DNA of 64,000 nt, from NCBI GenBank assembly GCA_037176845.1, contig JAYKXP010000049.1:248001-312000 (forward strand), in the 5' to 3' direction. A program made the position numbers and the translations under genes. Position 1 is the first letter of the stretch. Every line of letters begins with the position of its first letter. A model generated the notes under the pieces. That model saw only the letters and a list, made by a program, of their open reading frames with translations. It was not told the DNA's origin and searched no databases. The DNA is from Paramarasmius palmivorus (Eukaryota; Basidiomycota; Agaricomycetes; Agaricales; Marasmiaceae). Below are positions 1-12,612 of the stretch, one piece after another.

Positions 1-467
1 GAATATGTTAGTACTCATGTGCACGTGAAACGCATTAAGTGCCTCAACTTGTTGGAGTAGACCGTTCCACGTTTCACGAACAGCTCCTGCGTGGCTTTAA
101 GTGAATTTGCCACTATCTATTAATCCGCATTAGAGCGCCAGTTTGCAACATGAATTCGATCACTGACCACAACGGTCCCAAAGTACTTGAGGCATATGAT
201 GTCGGAGCCTGTATCCGTAGCGATGAGAAGAGACACGGGGCTCAGAAAAGAAGACACACCATAGTATTGACTGATTTCCTTGAACTGGACCCATAACTGA
301 CGTGAAGGACTGGTGTTGAAGATATTTCCAAGTAGCGGTATACCTCTGGGACCAGGAGGCAAGGGAGTGCGTGAATCCTTGATGACCTTGTAGATCGTTG
401 CTGTTACCAGCAGACCTGCAAGAATCGTCCATCCATTGACATTAGGATTATCCATGAGAGATTCCAT
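1..467 (-). CDS. Cytochrome P450, N-terminal part only (cut by left window edge)
   Basis: Heme monooxygenase of the ER membrane, probably tailoring a secondary metabolite. The start codon is at 467 on the minus strand. The N-terminus has a hydrophobic anchor (about residues 13-26, WTILAGLLVTATIY) followed by the proline-rich hinge LPPGPRGIPLLGN, which is diagnostic of microsomal P450s. An intron of about 50 bases follows QYYG, and coding resumes with SDIICLKYFGTVVV, the usual beta-1 region. The heme-binding half lies left of the window, so completeness cannot be judged. It is transcribed away from the terpene synthase at 1072, with 604 bases between the two starts, which fits co-regulation in a terpenoid cluster. 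The P450 call is firm; subfamily and substrate are unknown. Confidence 0.88.
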
Positions 468-1071
468 TTAGTTGTTACTGCGAAGCCTAGAGTAGAGCTT
501 GAAGGATGGCGTTTTTGTGGAAAGCACGAAGGAAAGGTCCAAGGTTCTGACCAATTTGTAAGGTGCATATTGAATCGCGGCAATAGGCCGAGATCCATGG
601 CTGTTCTTCGACTTTGCATGGAAGTGTATTGCTCTGATGCTCCATACTTAGTACGAGACAAAATGAGGTCACCTCCGCTCGCCGTGGCCAATTTCAATGA
701 TGGATCTCGGGGTTCAAAAGGTGAGACGGAAGGAGTTGTAAGATGGATTGGCGCCCAAGCGGCCCAACAGCGGGATTTTCATTTTCAACTCCGCTCGGGT
801 CCGCCCGAGTTGCGCCGGTTCGTTTCTTCCTTCCAGCCAGTTCACAGCAAACGAACCCTTCACGTTATGGCTTTTCTTGGCTGTCCGCCCGAGCTCACAG
901 AAGCACTCAGAGGTCAATGTGTATCACTTACTTGTCTCTGATGAGACGACGGATTGTCAATGATTTGCTGTAATGGAAAATTTTCGATATACCCAGCTGT
1001 TATCGTTCTGGCACCTGAACCCCACTTTCTTCTGCATTTGACTCTTCGCAACTTTGAGCTCAAGTTCGACC
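468..1071. promoter_or_regulatory. Divergent intergenic region between P450 and terpene synthase
   Basis: This 604-base gap lies between two start codons facing away from each other, so it must hold both promoters. Short open frames here (for example 570-941 on +) show no recognisable domain. I see no clear TATA box close to either start. Confidence 0.5.
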
Positions 1072-2328
1072 ATGACTCTTCAAGTTCCTCCTCTCGATGA
1101 CAACTTCCCGCCCATCAAGTTTCACGATCATGCAGACGAAATAGCAGAAGCCTGCAACAAGTATATCCTTGAACATTGGCCTTTTCGCGATGAAAATGAC
1201 CGCCAGAACTTCTTGAAGATTCGTGTCAGCTATCTGGCATCTACAGGTAGAGTTCATTGAGGCATTCATTTTAAACATGAGCTAATTGATCTTTCGGATT
1301 CAGTGACTCCATTTACGAAGTCGATCCCAAAGACCACGTTGTTCTGTATCTTTGTATCGTTCTTTACATTGCTAGACGACTTCATTGACCGCGGGGAGGT
1401 CGATGTAACCAACAAAGGACCCGCGCTTCTGGCACTTCTGCCACCCCCATACGACCACCAGGGGGAGTTGCCGGTATGATTCCTCTCCAATAATCGATGT
1501 CACTATCTCACAGTATACTACAGGGGAAGAAAGGCGTAGACCTCTCATACATGCTGCAAGATATGTGGGCTCAGCTGCGACGTTTAAGTTCTCGCGAAGA
1601 GTATGAGACTGTTAGCAAGGGTATACAGTTCTTTTTCAAGTGAGGTCTATCTTATTGAGGTCAACTTTGCACTCATGCTAGAATAGGGCCCAGAAGAACC
1701 CTACTATCACTTCAGTAGACGAATACCTTGAAGCACGGCGCATCCAAATAGGTTGCACCTTGATTTTCCCCCTTATGCGTGTTGCGATGGAGGTACGGCC
1801 AACTGCAGAGGAGATGGACAGCCCCCTCATCACTGAGCCCGAGGTTCTGGCAGGAAGTATGTGAATTAGATCGTGCTTGGGATCAACTTGCTAAACCCTC
1901 TTCTTGCTAGAGGCTGCTGTTCTCCTTAATGGTAAGCCCGCCTCGCGTCATACCACGTTTCATCTTCTGATCTTCTTCCCCAGACATCTGCTCATGGGAG
2001 CGAGAGAAAGCCGCGAAAGAAAACAACAACTGCATCGCAAGGGTTATGGAATGGACCGAGTGTTCCGAAGAAGTAGCAGTCAAGAAAGTTGTCGATATCA
2101 ACCGCCAATTAGAAGTGGATCTTTGGCACGCTTGCACTAGAGTGGTCAACAGCGATCTGTCCTACGACGCGAAAGCATACGGACACAGTCTTGCGTATAT
2201 GGTCGGGGCCAACGCTTGGTTCTTCAAGAATGTGAGTTATTCTTACGTGAGGAAGCACATACTGGAGGCTGATTCACCTACAGTCTACTCGCTATTCCGA
2301 TCATCTCCCCGAGTCTGCGGAGGTGTAG
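1072..2328 (+). CDS. Class I terpene synthase
   Basis: Ionises a prenyl diphosphate and cyclises it to a terpene hydrocarbon; cytosolic. Seven exons (1072-1246, 1304-1473, 1524-1639, 1687-1856, 1911-1931, 1984-2231, 2284-2328) join in frame to 314 residues, a normal size for a single-domain fungal class I enzyme. Metal-binding motifs are present: LLDDFID with D83/D84, and the NSE triad in NDICSWERE (N217, S221, E225). The NSE motif is split by the intron after exon 5, so it is invisible in unspliced frames. A C-terminal Arg-Tyr pair (R303, Y304) is also present. ATG 1072 was chosen because upstream in-frame starts are non-ATG. Neighbours are two P450s and a GGPP synthase-like gene. The substrate is not decidable here: FPP is the common default for such proteins, but the adjacent prenyltransferase and the SW in the NSE motif leave GGPP open. 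Confidence 0.93.
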
Positions 2329-2767
2329 TCAGCGGGTATAATGTAGCCATTTCTGCGTATCAATGTATAGAATGCATGTCGTAAAATTGAATGTACCATC
2401 TGTCCCGTCTATGTACATAGTGTCTGGCCACTCATTCAATCATGGCTTTCGTCGGGGATTGTGTTATCTTGGCCGATGTTTTTATTAAGGATTCGGATGA
2501 CCACCTAACTAAGTCTAGTACGGTACTCTTCCCGTCAAAGCGATAACTCCTCAGCATCTTCCTATACATAAAGTTACACGTAGCTTTTACATAAGTGATG
2601 GATACATCTGCTAGCCACAATTCAATTGCGCGAACATAATGAAGCGAACGATGTAAACTGCAATTCATTCATTTATTCTTATCAACACGCTAATTAGCCG
2701 TGGCCGTTACAATTCAATCCATCATATTCCTGTTTCTTACTAGCGTTACTTTCTGTCAAAGAGCTAT
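2329..2767. other. Intergenic gap between convergent genes
   Basis: The terpene synthase and the second P450 end toward each other across about 440 AT-rich bases. I see no gene; the gap should hold both 3' ends. Confidence 0.5.
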
Positions 2768-4889
2768 CTACGAGTCACGAATCAAATTTTTGATCTCTTC
2801 CGAACGAGGGGTGATTTTGCACCGATAAGGCAAGGGAAAGCTAGCACAAATTAGCGAGAAATCCTGAACACAGATTATGCACTTACACAGTCAATCCACT
2901 GGTGTACTCGGCAGCTGGTGCGTCTTCTTCGATGGTATTGAACTCGTAGCAGAAGAGCAGGTACGCAACTGTGATAAAGATGGAATCACGAGCCATGTTT
3001 CGACCAGGGCAGATACGACGGCCATAACCTAACCAACAACCGTCAGCATCACAACAAGTTTGACAAAGAACGAATTCTACCAAAGGCTGCCTCCGAATCC
3101 ACGCCTTTCTTCAAGGAGCCGTCTTCGTTCAAGAATCGATCGGGTCTGAAGGCATCGACGTCTGGCCCGTAAACAGACTCATCATGAAGAATGGCATAAG
3201 AGTTTCCTAGGACCACTGATCCCTTTGGAATGAGGTACCCCTTGTAGTAGTCGTCCTGGGATGTAACGTGTGGAGCCGCTAAGGGGCCGACTGGGTTCCA
3301 ACGAAGGCACTCCTTGACGACGGCTTCAATATATGGGAGATGCTCGCGGTCGTGGAAGTTGGGGAAGCGTTTTCCTTGAGTGGCGGAATCGAGAGCGGCA
3401 TGTGCCTTGCGTTGAGCCTCAGGATATAAAAGCATGCCGAGGATGCATGTGAGGAGTGCGGATACCGTAGTGTCAGATCCAGCTGCATCGTAAAGCCAAG
3501 TCAGTACCAAGAAAGTTCCAGTAGAGGTTTGCTTCTGTTACCGCCAAACATAGTTCCAAGCATCGCGCTGTAAATGCGGAGGCTCGATTAATTGAAGGAT
3601 AGCTGAGTATCGCTACTTACCTTAACACATCAAGCTCCTGAGGGTCGTCGCCTCGTTCACGAATGTCAGAAAGTAAGCGAGATCCTACGCACGGTTTGAC
3701 GGTGCCATTTGCCTGAACAGATGTCGTTCATTAACTTCAACAAGATTTTCCACGAAGTACACATACCACTCTCTGCTTCAGTTCCTCGAAGGGAGCATTT
3801 CGCAGTTCGTTACTAGCCTTGCGCCATGCCTTGAGCTTGATCTTCCAACCGGCGCCTGGGAACCATTCAGGGATGTACTGGAGACTAGGCAGGAGATTGA
3901 CTAGAAACTGATAAGCATTTGCCAAGTGTGAGTCAAATGTGGATGTACCTAAGTATGAGGCTGGGTTGAAAGCCGTGGCAAGGTCTTTGATGACATCGTC
4001 CGCATGCTGGATATTTGGGTCGTTCTCTGGGAGGACGTCGATACCATAAGCCGTGGAGAGGATAACATCCCCCGCCATACTGTAACATAGATCAGTCAAA
4101 CAACTTGAAGTCGCAGTTTTCTGATACTTGCTGTCTAATACGCTTCTCCAAATCATCTGGATCGTCCAAGAGGCGTTTCACTAGGCTGAGCGCGGCGGTG
4201 GTCTCGATGGGGTGAATAAGCGGTCGATTGATATCAAACTCCTGATGAAAGAGTCTTCGGCCGGCTAGGGTCACCTCACTTTAGCGGAACAATCGACGAT
4301 AGATGTGATCTTTACCTTTCCAGTTTTCGGTACCATATTGATGAAATGGGAATGACCAATTGAAATCCATCCTAATTGCGTGTTAGATGCATACAAGTCC
4401 GTTACCACCGGGATAAAACGCACAACTCCACCATGGGTACAACAGGCCTACAATGAAAGCATGAGACCTAATATGCGTAGAAAGTAGTCTTTTTCATACC
4501 TGTTAGAGTAGATCTGACCGCGTCGTAAGAACAATTCTTGAGCATCTGCCGCACTCTAAATGATCGTCATTACGGTGAACCGACATTCATATTGTAAAGA
4601 ATTCACGTTGACGATAATCACGACAGTGTCGAAGAACTTGAGGGATATAATATCTGAGTCTGCATGAGGTGAGATGATGTCTCCCCGCGAAACAGCAGTA
4701 CTCACTGTATTTGCGGCTCCACTCCTTGAAATGAGCCCACTGAGGATGAGGAGGCACTCCGTTCAGCACGTTACCAATAATCGGAATGGCTGGAGGTCCA
4801 GGGGGCAAGGGTGAGCGCAACAGCTCTTTGACAAGCTTGTATGCAAGATAGCAACCCAAGAGCGAGCCGAGGATGATGATGATGCCCAT
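2768..4889 (-). CDS. Cytochrome P450 monooxygenase
   Basis: Full-length microsomal P450, likely a terpene oxidase by position. It begins at 4889 with a hydrophobic anchor and the hinge LPPGPPAIPIIGN. Further in are the I-helix oxygen-binding motif AGSDTT, the K-helix ExxR (KECLR), the FRPDRF meander, and the heme loop FGYGRRICPG with its cysteine ligand. The heme loop is interrupted by an intron (about 3000-3080) that separates FG from YGRRICPG. The last exon, after an intron near 2840-2886, gives a C-terminus rich in basic residues and ends with TAG at 2768-2770. The tail is typical of agaricomycete multi-intron P450s. It converges on the terpene synthase and diverges from the prenyltransferase at 6577. 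Class and all key residues are firm; the substrate is inferred from context only. Confidence 0.93.
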
Positions 4890-6576
4890 CGAGGTGTAGT
4901 GGTAGTGGAAGTTGTAATGGTGCGCAAATCGTGGACAGTTTATGAGGGGGGTGAGAAACTTGCAGTTTTGCTCTAGAGCTCAGGGAACAATCTAGAGTTT
5001 CGTTGTGCTGAAATGTGGAAACCATAAGAATTGAAATTTCTGGAGTTATCTGAGCTTCAGTAAATCTCTCGAAAGGAGAACACATACTCCGAGCGCTGAC
5101 GTTCAAGGAATAGTGAACCAAGTTCGGGCTCGGGCAACTTTCAAGCCAAACCGGGCGTGGCTTAGAGCGTCGGGTTCCGATATCCACGCAATCTCTCCAG
5201 AAGCGAGACGACTCGGATCCTCGTCTTTTGAAAGCCTGGAAATTGAACATTGCCGCAATGACAATGTTATGAACGAAAAATCATTGATAGACCCTTGATG
5301 AACGGTTGTGCAATCTCCACTATAGACCTGATCGCAGAGTCACGATGTCCGGCAAAAACTGAAGCCTATGCAATTGGATCGCATCAAATCAGCTATGTCC
5401 AAGGTGACGACTCGACCCTAGCCTTTTGGAAATGTGCATGGGCCGCTTCGTATGCAGCAACCAGATGTAACTCCGGTCGACTCTTTGATTGAAGAATTTC
5501 CGTTGCATTTCCGGTTCATGATACCTATGTACATAAGCATTTCGAGCAGCTGGGCAGATGCGTTTAGATTACTGTCAGTCGTACCTTCGGGGTCAATCAG
5601 AAAGCGAGGAACCAGAGTTGACGTTGAAATTTGAAAGCTCGAAGAAGGCTTGCAATTGATCTTGACCTGTATGAGTTGCGCGATTGCGCGCTGCGAAAAT
5701 TTTTGGTGACGTTATGCTCGCGTGCTCCAACGTGACGCCAAGCAATATTTTGTTGATCTTACACGCTCTTGAAGTTGAACGCTACCCAATCGCAAGCTGT
5801 TGCAGGACGAGCACAAAGCGCCCTCAAACATTGACGCTTCGACTACATAATTACCTTCAAGAACGACTTTTTCAAGGTTCAGCCGAATCATGATGGATAA
5901 CATTACCTGGAAGCTGGTGCTTTGACTCCTTCCGAGTCGGGTTCAACGTAAACCTGGTATCAAGCATGGGCGGTCGAGTGGCTTTAGATGGCTTCTTCAA
6001 GGCATCACGAACGAACACGGAAACATCTAGTCATACGCCGCGATATACCAGGAACAAATGCTGTAAATTCCCTGAAAGCGAGCTTGGACTCGATCGGAAG
6101 CAGTCCCCAAACTACGCCCACTACTCCATCAGACTGCATACGCGGATTTAAATTTGTTATCAGAATAAGCATTAACCCCTTCGATATCAAACCGTCAAGA
6201 CTCAGGACCAAAATACCATATACTGTCAAATCCACCTTGGCTCAGTTCGCGCCTGTGTAGTTCTTGCTTAACGGAGAATATACGTTTTCTTGGTACGGCC
6301 TACTCCCCCACCCTTAAGAATTTCACCCAGTTTCACCTTTCCGACGGTGGGCTGACTCAACACAATCTCCGCGTGGTCGCTCCTGCACCACAGCATCATC
6401 GATTGGCGTTTCGGTGGAGAATGTTTCTTTGTTACTGTTGGTTCGGAATCAAATTTTTCACACAAGTCTGAGCTCGAACTTTGACATAAATTCTCGTTGC
6501 GGGCTTTCTATCTCTTTACCTTTTCAGCCTCACCTTTCTCCCCACAAAGTTTCATATCTCTCTCTCGAAACATACG
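4890..6576. promoter_or_regulatory. Long divergent intergenic region between P450 and prenyltransferase
   Basis: This 1.7-kb region separates two divergent starts. Several 60-160-codon open frames occur on both strands, but none has a recognisable domain or plausible splice continuation. A pyrimidine-rich stretch (about 6500-6570) precedes the prenyltransferase start, as is common in fungal promoters. No decayed gene was recognised. Confidence 0.45.
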
Positions 6577-7942
6577 ATGCCTGTCGCCACTAACGGGTCT
6601 GCTACCAACGGCACTGCTACCAACGGACACCATCTCAATGGTGCCTCAGAACGGATTGAAGTTCTCCCCGCTTCTGTTTGGAACGAAGCTGGAGAGAAGG
6701 TACGTACTAGTGACTCTCCACTCTATTAGCCCACCACATTGACTATCTTGACTCTTCCCAGCTACTTCTAGCACCATACGAGCACTTCAAGACTACCAAG
6801 GGTAGCGGACTTCGAGCGCAGATCTACGCTGCCGCCAATGAATACTACGAAGTCCCGCCTAAGGAACTAGAAATCATCATGGAAATCAACTATCTGGTTG
6901 GCGCCTGGATTATCCTGTATGTTCATAGCTGGGTGTCCTTGAACGAAAGGGCTGATCACTCACTTGATATAGGTTGGACGATATCGAGGATGGCTCCGAA
7001 CTTCGACGAGGACAACCTGGTATGATACTTTTAGGTTGCATTGAGCTTGCTTGCTAAGCACCCCGCAGCGTCCCATAAAATCTACGGCATTCCGCAGACA
7101 ATTAACTCTGCTGGATATCTCTTCCTCATTGCGATGGAAAAGATTGCCGAGCTTCAGGCTCTTCACCCTGAGGCTAACCTCAATGCAATGTTCATCGGTG
7201 AGTTTAGGCCAATAACGTCACTTATACTTGATATTCAGACAGTTGGCAGAGGAAATGAAATACGTCCACCGGGGGCAAGGCCTCGAGATGCTCTGGCGGG
7301 ATACTCTCAAATGCCCGACTGAGGCTGAGTCCATCGACATGATGAACAAGAGTAAGTCCAAGTCGTCGCACCCCCGAATACCCAACTAACACGTCTCAGA
7401 AACCACCAGCTTTTTCCGTCTGATCGTTCGTCTGATGCACGTCTGTGCCAGCCGTAATAAGGAAATGTACGAGATCTTACACACATCTCACCCAATACTT
7501 ACTGACTTTCATCTGAAAGCGACTTCGTTCCCCTTGTTGACATTACCGGTGTATATCTCCAGATCTGGAATGACTACACGGATGTCTGCACTGGTGGCAA
7601 AGGAGACGACTTCACTGAAGGCAAATTTACCTTCCCTATTCAACACGCTCAGAACTCGGAGCCGGAAAACCCCTTCATCACCTGTATGTTTTCTCGATCA
7701 TTTTTCTCCTCTCTCTTGCTCACGCGTATTCCGCAGACACCCTTTCGCAGCGCAGTGACATGCCGCAGCTCCGACAAAAAGCCCTCAAATACATCCGCGA
7801 GGAAACCAAATCCACGGAATACACTTACGCCAAGTTACAGACTTTCCAGAAACAGATTCGGGAAGAGGTCAACAAGATTGGTGGAAGTAAGACGCTGATG
7901 AAGATGGTTGACGGAGTTGTTGAGAGTTTGCCTCCTTCATAA
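6577..7942 (+). CDS. GGPP synthase-like trans-prenyltransferase
   Basis: Condenses IPP with allylic diphosphates to a longer prenyl diphosphate, normally GGPP. Multiple exons join to a protein near 300 residues. The low-complexity N-terminus has repeated TNG units. The first Asp-rich motif, LLDDIEDGSELRRG, spans the junction of exon 2 (ends 6916) and exon 3 (starts 6973) and is intact. Family blocks follow: IYGIPQTINSA, HRGQGLEMLWRDTL and EGKFTFPI. The second Asp-rich motif reads QIWNDYTDV, where canonical GGPP synthases have RDDYxN, so the first Asp is Asn and the residue before it is Trp. That could alter activity or product length. Start and stop codons are unambiguous. It lies in the terpene cluster, where it may supply the synthase at 1072. 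A housekeeping copy elsewhere is expected but cannot be checked. Confidence 0.92.
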
Positions 7943-10472
7943 ACTTCCATTGAATCCGACCGTATACAGGGCTCGATTATAGGGATTGCTACTAAAGATG
8001 TAATTGTACATACTCATGCTTTGGATTGATGCTTTGGATTGAAACTTCGCATTTGGACTTTACTCTGTGTGGCGCAGTGGAATTACCGATGAAGCGATGA
8101 TTGGTTCCCGGACTCGGTCATTGCCGGCTTTTATCAATCCAACATCATGATGACCCAGCTCTGTCAGCAACAACATCGAACAACGTTCAAGTTTCTTCAA
8201 GCCCGAGCTCAAATCGCCAAAAGGGTGTTCACAAATCTCATCGGAAAAACATTGAAGATAGCCGAGTGTATTGTTCTAAGATTGTTATTGGCAGGCATCT
8301 TCATCCACGAACGTAGCGTTCGTCAACACCAGGTCAACTATTTACTCTTATTCAAACCAGCCGCTCTAACCCTATTAAGACAGACTTGCCGCTGAGGGGC
8401 CCCGCAATCTCAATACATTCGTTCAAGTTTGACGCCTTCGTAATGCCGACGTCGACGGCGCCTCAATAAGTTGAATCAGGACTTCCATCTTGAAGCTACG
8501 CCATATGGCAACATCAAACGCCTTTCAAGGGCTTATTGCGGGTATGATATGATTTTTGCTATGATTGGCCTTGTTTCCTTGCTGCCGTTATACACCTCAT
8601 CTGGGCACAGAGCATCGTGATACTGAATACCAGTCTTTCAATGCCAAACTCGATCCTTTACATCGTTGATTGCAATGGGTGGAATTTGGCCGCACTTGCA
8701 AGAGGCTTCCAAGTCAAACTTCAAGCTCCAAGTCCCCGACCTCACGCAACAACTTTCCGAAGACTTCGACATGGCTTTCGCAAGCATCGTGATCCTTCTT
8801 ATCGCCTTCAACCCGCTTCTCAATCTCGACGATTGTCACGGCGACCCGTTGGAGTACGATAGTTCTGCGTAGTCTTGATTTTCTATGGAATGATGCTGAA
8901 TTGCAATGTAGTTTGGATATGGGACATCTTGGTGAGCTCTCGTCACTTTGTGATTGAACTTGGATCGAACTGGTCCTGATTTCAACTAAAGCGCCGCTTT
9001 GCTCAGATTCAAGAAAGGGTCTCTTCTCGTGCAATATCGTCATCCATACAGCTCCAAGTTATACACTACTACCCGCTTGACCATTCAATGGCTTTCAATA
9101 CGCAACGACAAAGGAATTCTGATCCGTGCCAGTGATGAACAGGGCTTTGGGCCTGTTCCAGACTACAAGGCCATTGCTCTATCTTTGAATTTCGGGAGGT
9201 TAGTTGTTAACCCATCTGGCCTCGATTCGCTGTTTCCAATGCCCAGATAGGTCTCGAAGCTACGCCAAGCCAATCAGAAACCTCCTTTCTCATCCGAATA
9301 GTCGACAATAATATCATAACTCCACGAGGAACGCTACTCTAAAGGTTACCCACTCTGCTCCTCAAGGTTATGTGCTATCACAACATAGGACGGGATCGTT
9401 TGTATCATTGAGGGACCGAATTACGACCTCAAGTTTGGGTTTTGCAAGGCGTGAGGTGCGTACTCGAGGCTCCGTGATTCTGATTTCGAAGGGCGACACT
9501 TGCTACCAATCGCTTCGGGCTTATTTTCAGACGTGACTTACGAGGATCGCATTCTGACAAACCGTGAGCCCAGGCCTATTCCCTTAGGAGTTCAGGAATA
9601 TCTGACAGGAATAGCTGTATGTATCATGTCTTATGGAGTCGTAGTCGGGATATCGAACAAGGAACATTTACGTTGAACTTATCGTGCGGCAAGGAGGCTC
9701 AGCTCTAAGGAACTAGCTGTATTCCGATTCCAGTGCGGACCGGTATCTCTGTCTTTCCCGTTAGCGTTCATCTTTACACATGATGCTTCTACGACTATGA
9801 TAATGTACGTGCGGAGAATCAGAAGTAGAGGTGCCATCTGTGCCGGCATAGAAATGGAAAATACCTGCGGTGTTTTTTTTTGCGGCACCATTGTGTCTCA
9901 GAGTTTCAGCGGTTGTGGCCGGAACATACTCAGATGTGTATTGTGGAATTTAGAAGTGTAGTCTTACTAGGTGCCGTTCGGCATCGCGAAGCGGCAGGAA
10001 GCGGCCTGTGAACTATTCGGCATTTCGCTGACGCCAGCTCACACTCGGCTCACGCTGCTTCCTTCTGTCCATCACCTCGGAGTTACAGAAGCTTTCTAAC
10101 CTGGTAAGTTTGTATGCGTAGCATTCTGCCTCATTAAATTCTAAGTTCGATCGCCTTAGGCCAGCAGGTATTCGCGCGTTTAGACAATCAGGTCTCCAGC
10201 TTCAAGCCTCGAAACTGATGTTACATGCAAATACAGCCTGGAGTCGACTCCACCAACCTCGTTGCGACCATGTTTGAGTTCAAGCATTGAAGTATTCAGT
10301 TGCACTGCGGAACGTACAAGTAACTTCCCGCTCCACCTGGCGGCCAGCTCTGAAGCGTTCTAGTGGCGGTGAGCAATCGCGCGTTTTATACTTATGCCAA
10401 TAGACTTTTTCTGAGACTGCATCTTCCCCTCAACCCAACTCTATCCCATTCGCCCAGAGATCGTATATCCAG
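7943..10472. other. 2.5-kb gene-poor stretch
   Basis: No confident gene. Open frames of 60-110 codons exist, for example 8714-9043 on minus and 8999-9250 on plus, but they show no domain, no consistent splice structure and no agreement between neighbouring frames. It could hold a short lineage-specific gene or old decayed sequence. Its right end must contain the promoter of the kinase at 10473. Confidence 0.4.
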
Positions 10473-12612
10473 ATGACTCTGTCGCGCTTTCATCCTTTGC
10501 ATATTCGTCGGGTCTTCCGGTCTGAGTCATCGTCCCCAGTCCGATGCGAGCCATTGGAAACGTGGGAGGTACCATCTCCTTCAGAGTGGAGAAGGCCATC
10601 TCTTGATGGAACAGTTCTTACCAACTCTCGAAACAGAGAAGGCCTCCCAGCTACGCAGGAAGATACAGCCATTTCTATTCATACTCAACCAATACACATT
10701 TTTTCTGTACAAGAATCATTACCACTCGATCGTACGGACCTACCGCCTGAAGCAACGTTGTACAACAAACACCAGCCAGAACCGGCGCGCCCTTCTGATC
10801 TCAAATCTCCCAAGTTCCCAGCTACGTCGCGTCTACCTCTCCGAGTGGTCAATGTACCCTCGGAATCGGGTGCAATTTCCAGGAAGACGGACTATTACAG
10901 CGCGAAATCGATACACTCGCCTTCCCCTCGTCCATTACCACTACCTCCATCTCCATCAAATTACTCGATCGCACCTCCTCCTTACACGCCAACATCCCCA
11001 CCGCTACCCACCATCAATATCTCAGATCAGCCTTTGGTTTCCGTTAAGACGCACCTCCGCTCTCCTTTACGTATAACTTCAGCTAGCCATTCTCTAAGTG
11101 GGACATCAGAAGGCAACACGGACGAAGAGGGTGTGCTCAATTTTGCACAAAGTCAGAGGGTGTTGACTTTCATAGCCGACATCCTTTGGGACACCGACGA
11201 ATATAAGGCGCTACTGAAAGCAGACCGATCTGTAGTGCAGTCTTTATTGGATCTCTTTCAGATCGTAAGCATTTCGTGCTGCAGCTGCACTCTTTCGTTA
11301 CTGACATTCAGCGTTGACACAGCTATCTCTTCGAGCTGATCTCACCGCTACGCTCCGTTCCTCTGTATTCAAAGGAATGCTTCGAATGTCCAAAAGCTCC
11401 GGCCTTTATCCGAGTTTAATCGACATTGACGACTTTGAGAAGGACGGGGATTTACCTGTTGCATCTGGAGGCTTCTGCGACATTTGGAAAGGGTATCTAG
11501 GGATAGAGCTAGTTTGCATAAAGGTGGTGAGAGTTTACCGTGATTCGGACATGGAGAAGATTGTCAAGGTATGTTTTTTGCGTTTTTAAACCGCCGTCGT
11601 TCCGTTCTCAACACAGTGCAGGAGTCCATGCGCGAAGCAATAATATGGCGCCAGCTCGATCACCCAAATTTACTACCGTTTCATGGACTTTATCGCCAGG
11701 AGCAGAAGATATGTTTGATTTCGCCATGGATGGAAAACGGGTGTCTTACCCAGTATCTGGAAGAGGTGAATAGGGACCTCGGGAGCGTGGAACATGAGGT
11801 GTTGGTCTGTCCTTCCTTTCTGTTCTTTTTGCATTCAATGACTGAGCGACTCATTTCAGGTTTGGGACATTGCTAGCGGCCTCACATATCTTCATGAAAT
11901 GGGCGTTATCCATGGCGACCTCAAGGGAGTAAGTGTCTAAGTGCACGATATTATTCGGTTCGAACTCATTAGTTCTCGCAGGACAACATCCTCATCACCT
12001 CCCAACGCAGGGCCTGTATAGCGGACTTTGGTCTATCACGCCTCACGGACAGCCGGGTTCTAGCCATGACATCTACCCTAGCGTTACCAGCAGGCACAGT
12101 TCGGTGGTCTGCACCTGAAATTCTGATGAATGGCGGTACACACACCTATCAAAGCGACATATACGCGTTTGCCTGTGTTTGTTACGAGGTAAGGCTTGCG
12201 TCTTTTCCTTGCAGGTAGGAGTTGCTCATCATGATGGATGTCGCAGATATACAGCAACCTTCGCCCATTTCACGACCATCGCACTGACGGTGCCGTCATT
12301 CTACAAATCTATCTCGGCGAACGACCTACTAGACCGCATAATACAAAGCTCACTGATGAAATGTGGCGGTTCATCGAGGCTTGTTGGAATGGTGATCCTT
12401 CGCGCCGGCCCAAGTCCAGCGAGCTTGTTACCGAACTGGAAGGTGTGTTGGGAGAACACAATGTACCGACAACACCACCAAAGTGGGATCGAGCGAGGCT
12501 TTCCGCGGGTATATGGGCAAAGTTGAGGCAGGGAGATTTTGAATGGACGGACGCGGAGGCACATTTGACCCAGTCGGCTGTTAAACTCCGGATGGAGAGA
12601 GCAGGAAGATGA
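10473..12612 (+). CDS. TKL-like protein kinase with long disordered N-terminus
   Basis: Predicted Ser/Thr (tyrosine-kinase-like) protein kinase. Roughly the first 200 residues are Ser/Pro-rich and probably disordered. A short helical segment follows, then the kinase domain over several exons. Glycine loop: VASGGFCDIWKG. ATP lysine: in VCIKVV. Catalytic loop: IHGDLKGDNILI, with HGD in place of HRD; an intron splits it after DLKG. Metal-binding DFG: IADFGLSRL. APE: RWSAPEIL. C-lobe: YQSDIYAFACVCYE. All essential residues are present, so it should be active. HGD kinases are greatly expanded in mushroom-forming fungi. The pseudogene at 15280-16020 resembles its C-lobe, which suggests local duplication and loss. 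The pathway is unknown. Confidence 0.9.

Noticed and set aside
570..941. A 123-codon plus-strand open frame between the P450 and terpene synthase
   Set aside because: No domain, no splice continuation, and it overlaps several other frames of similar length.
4771..5250. A 159-codon minus-strand frame
   Set aside because: It overlaps the P450 N-terminus in another frame and has no recognisable content.
8714..9043. A 109-codon minus-strand frame with charged, helix-like sequence
   Set aside because: Looks slightly protein-like (EIEKRVEGDKKDHDACESH) but has no family match I know and no supporting neighbours, so it is not called.
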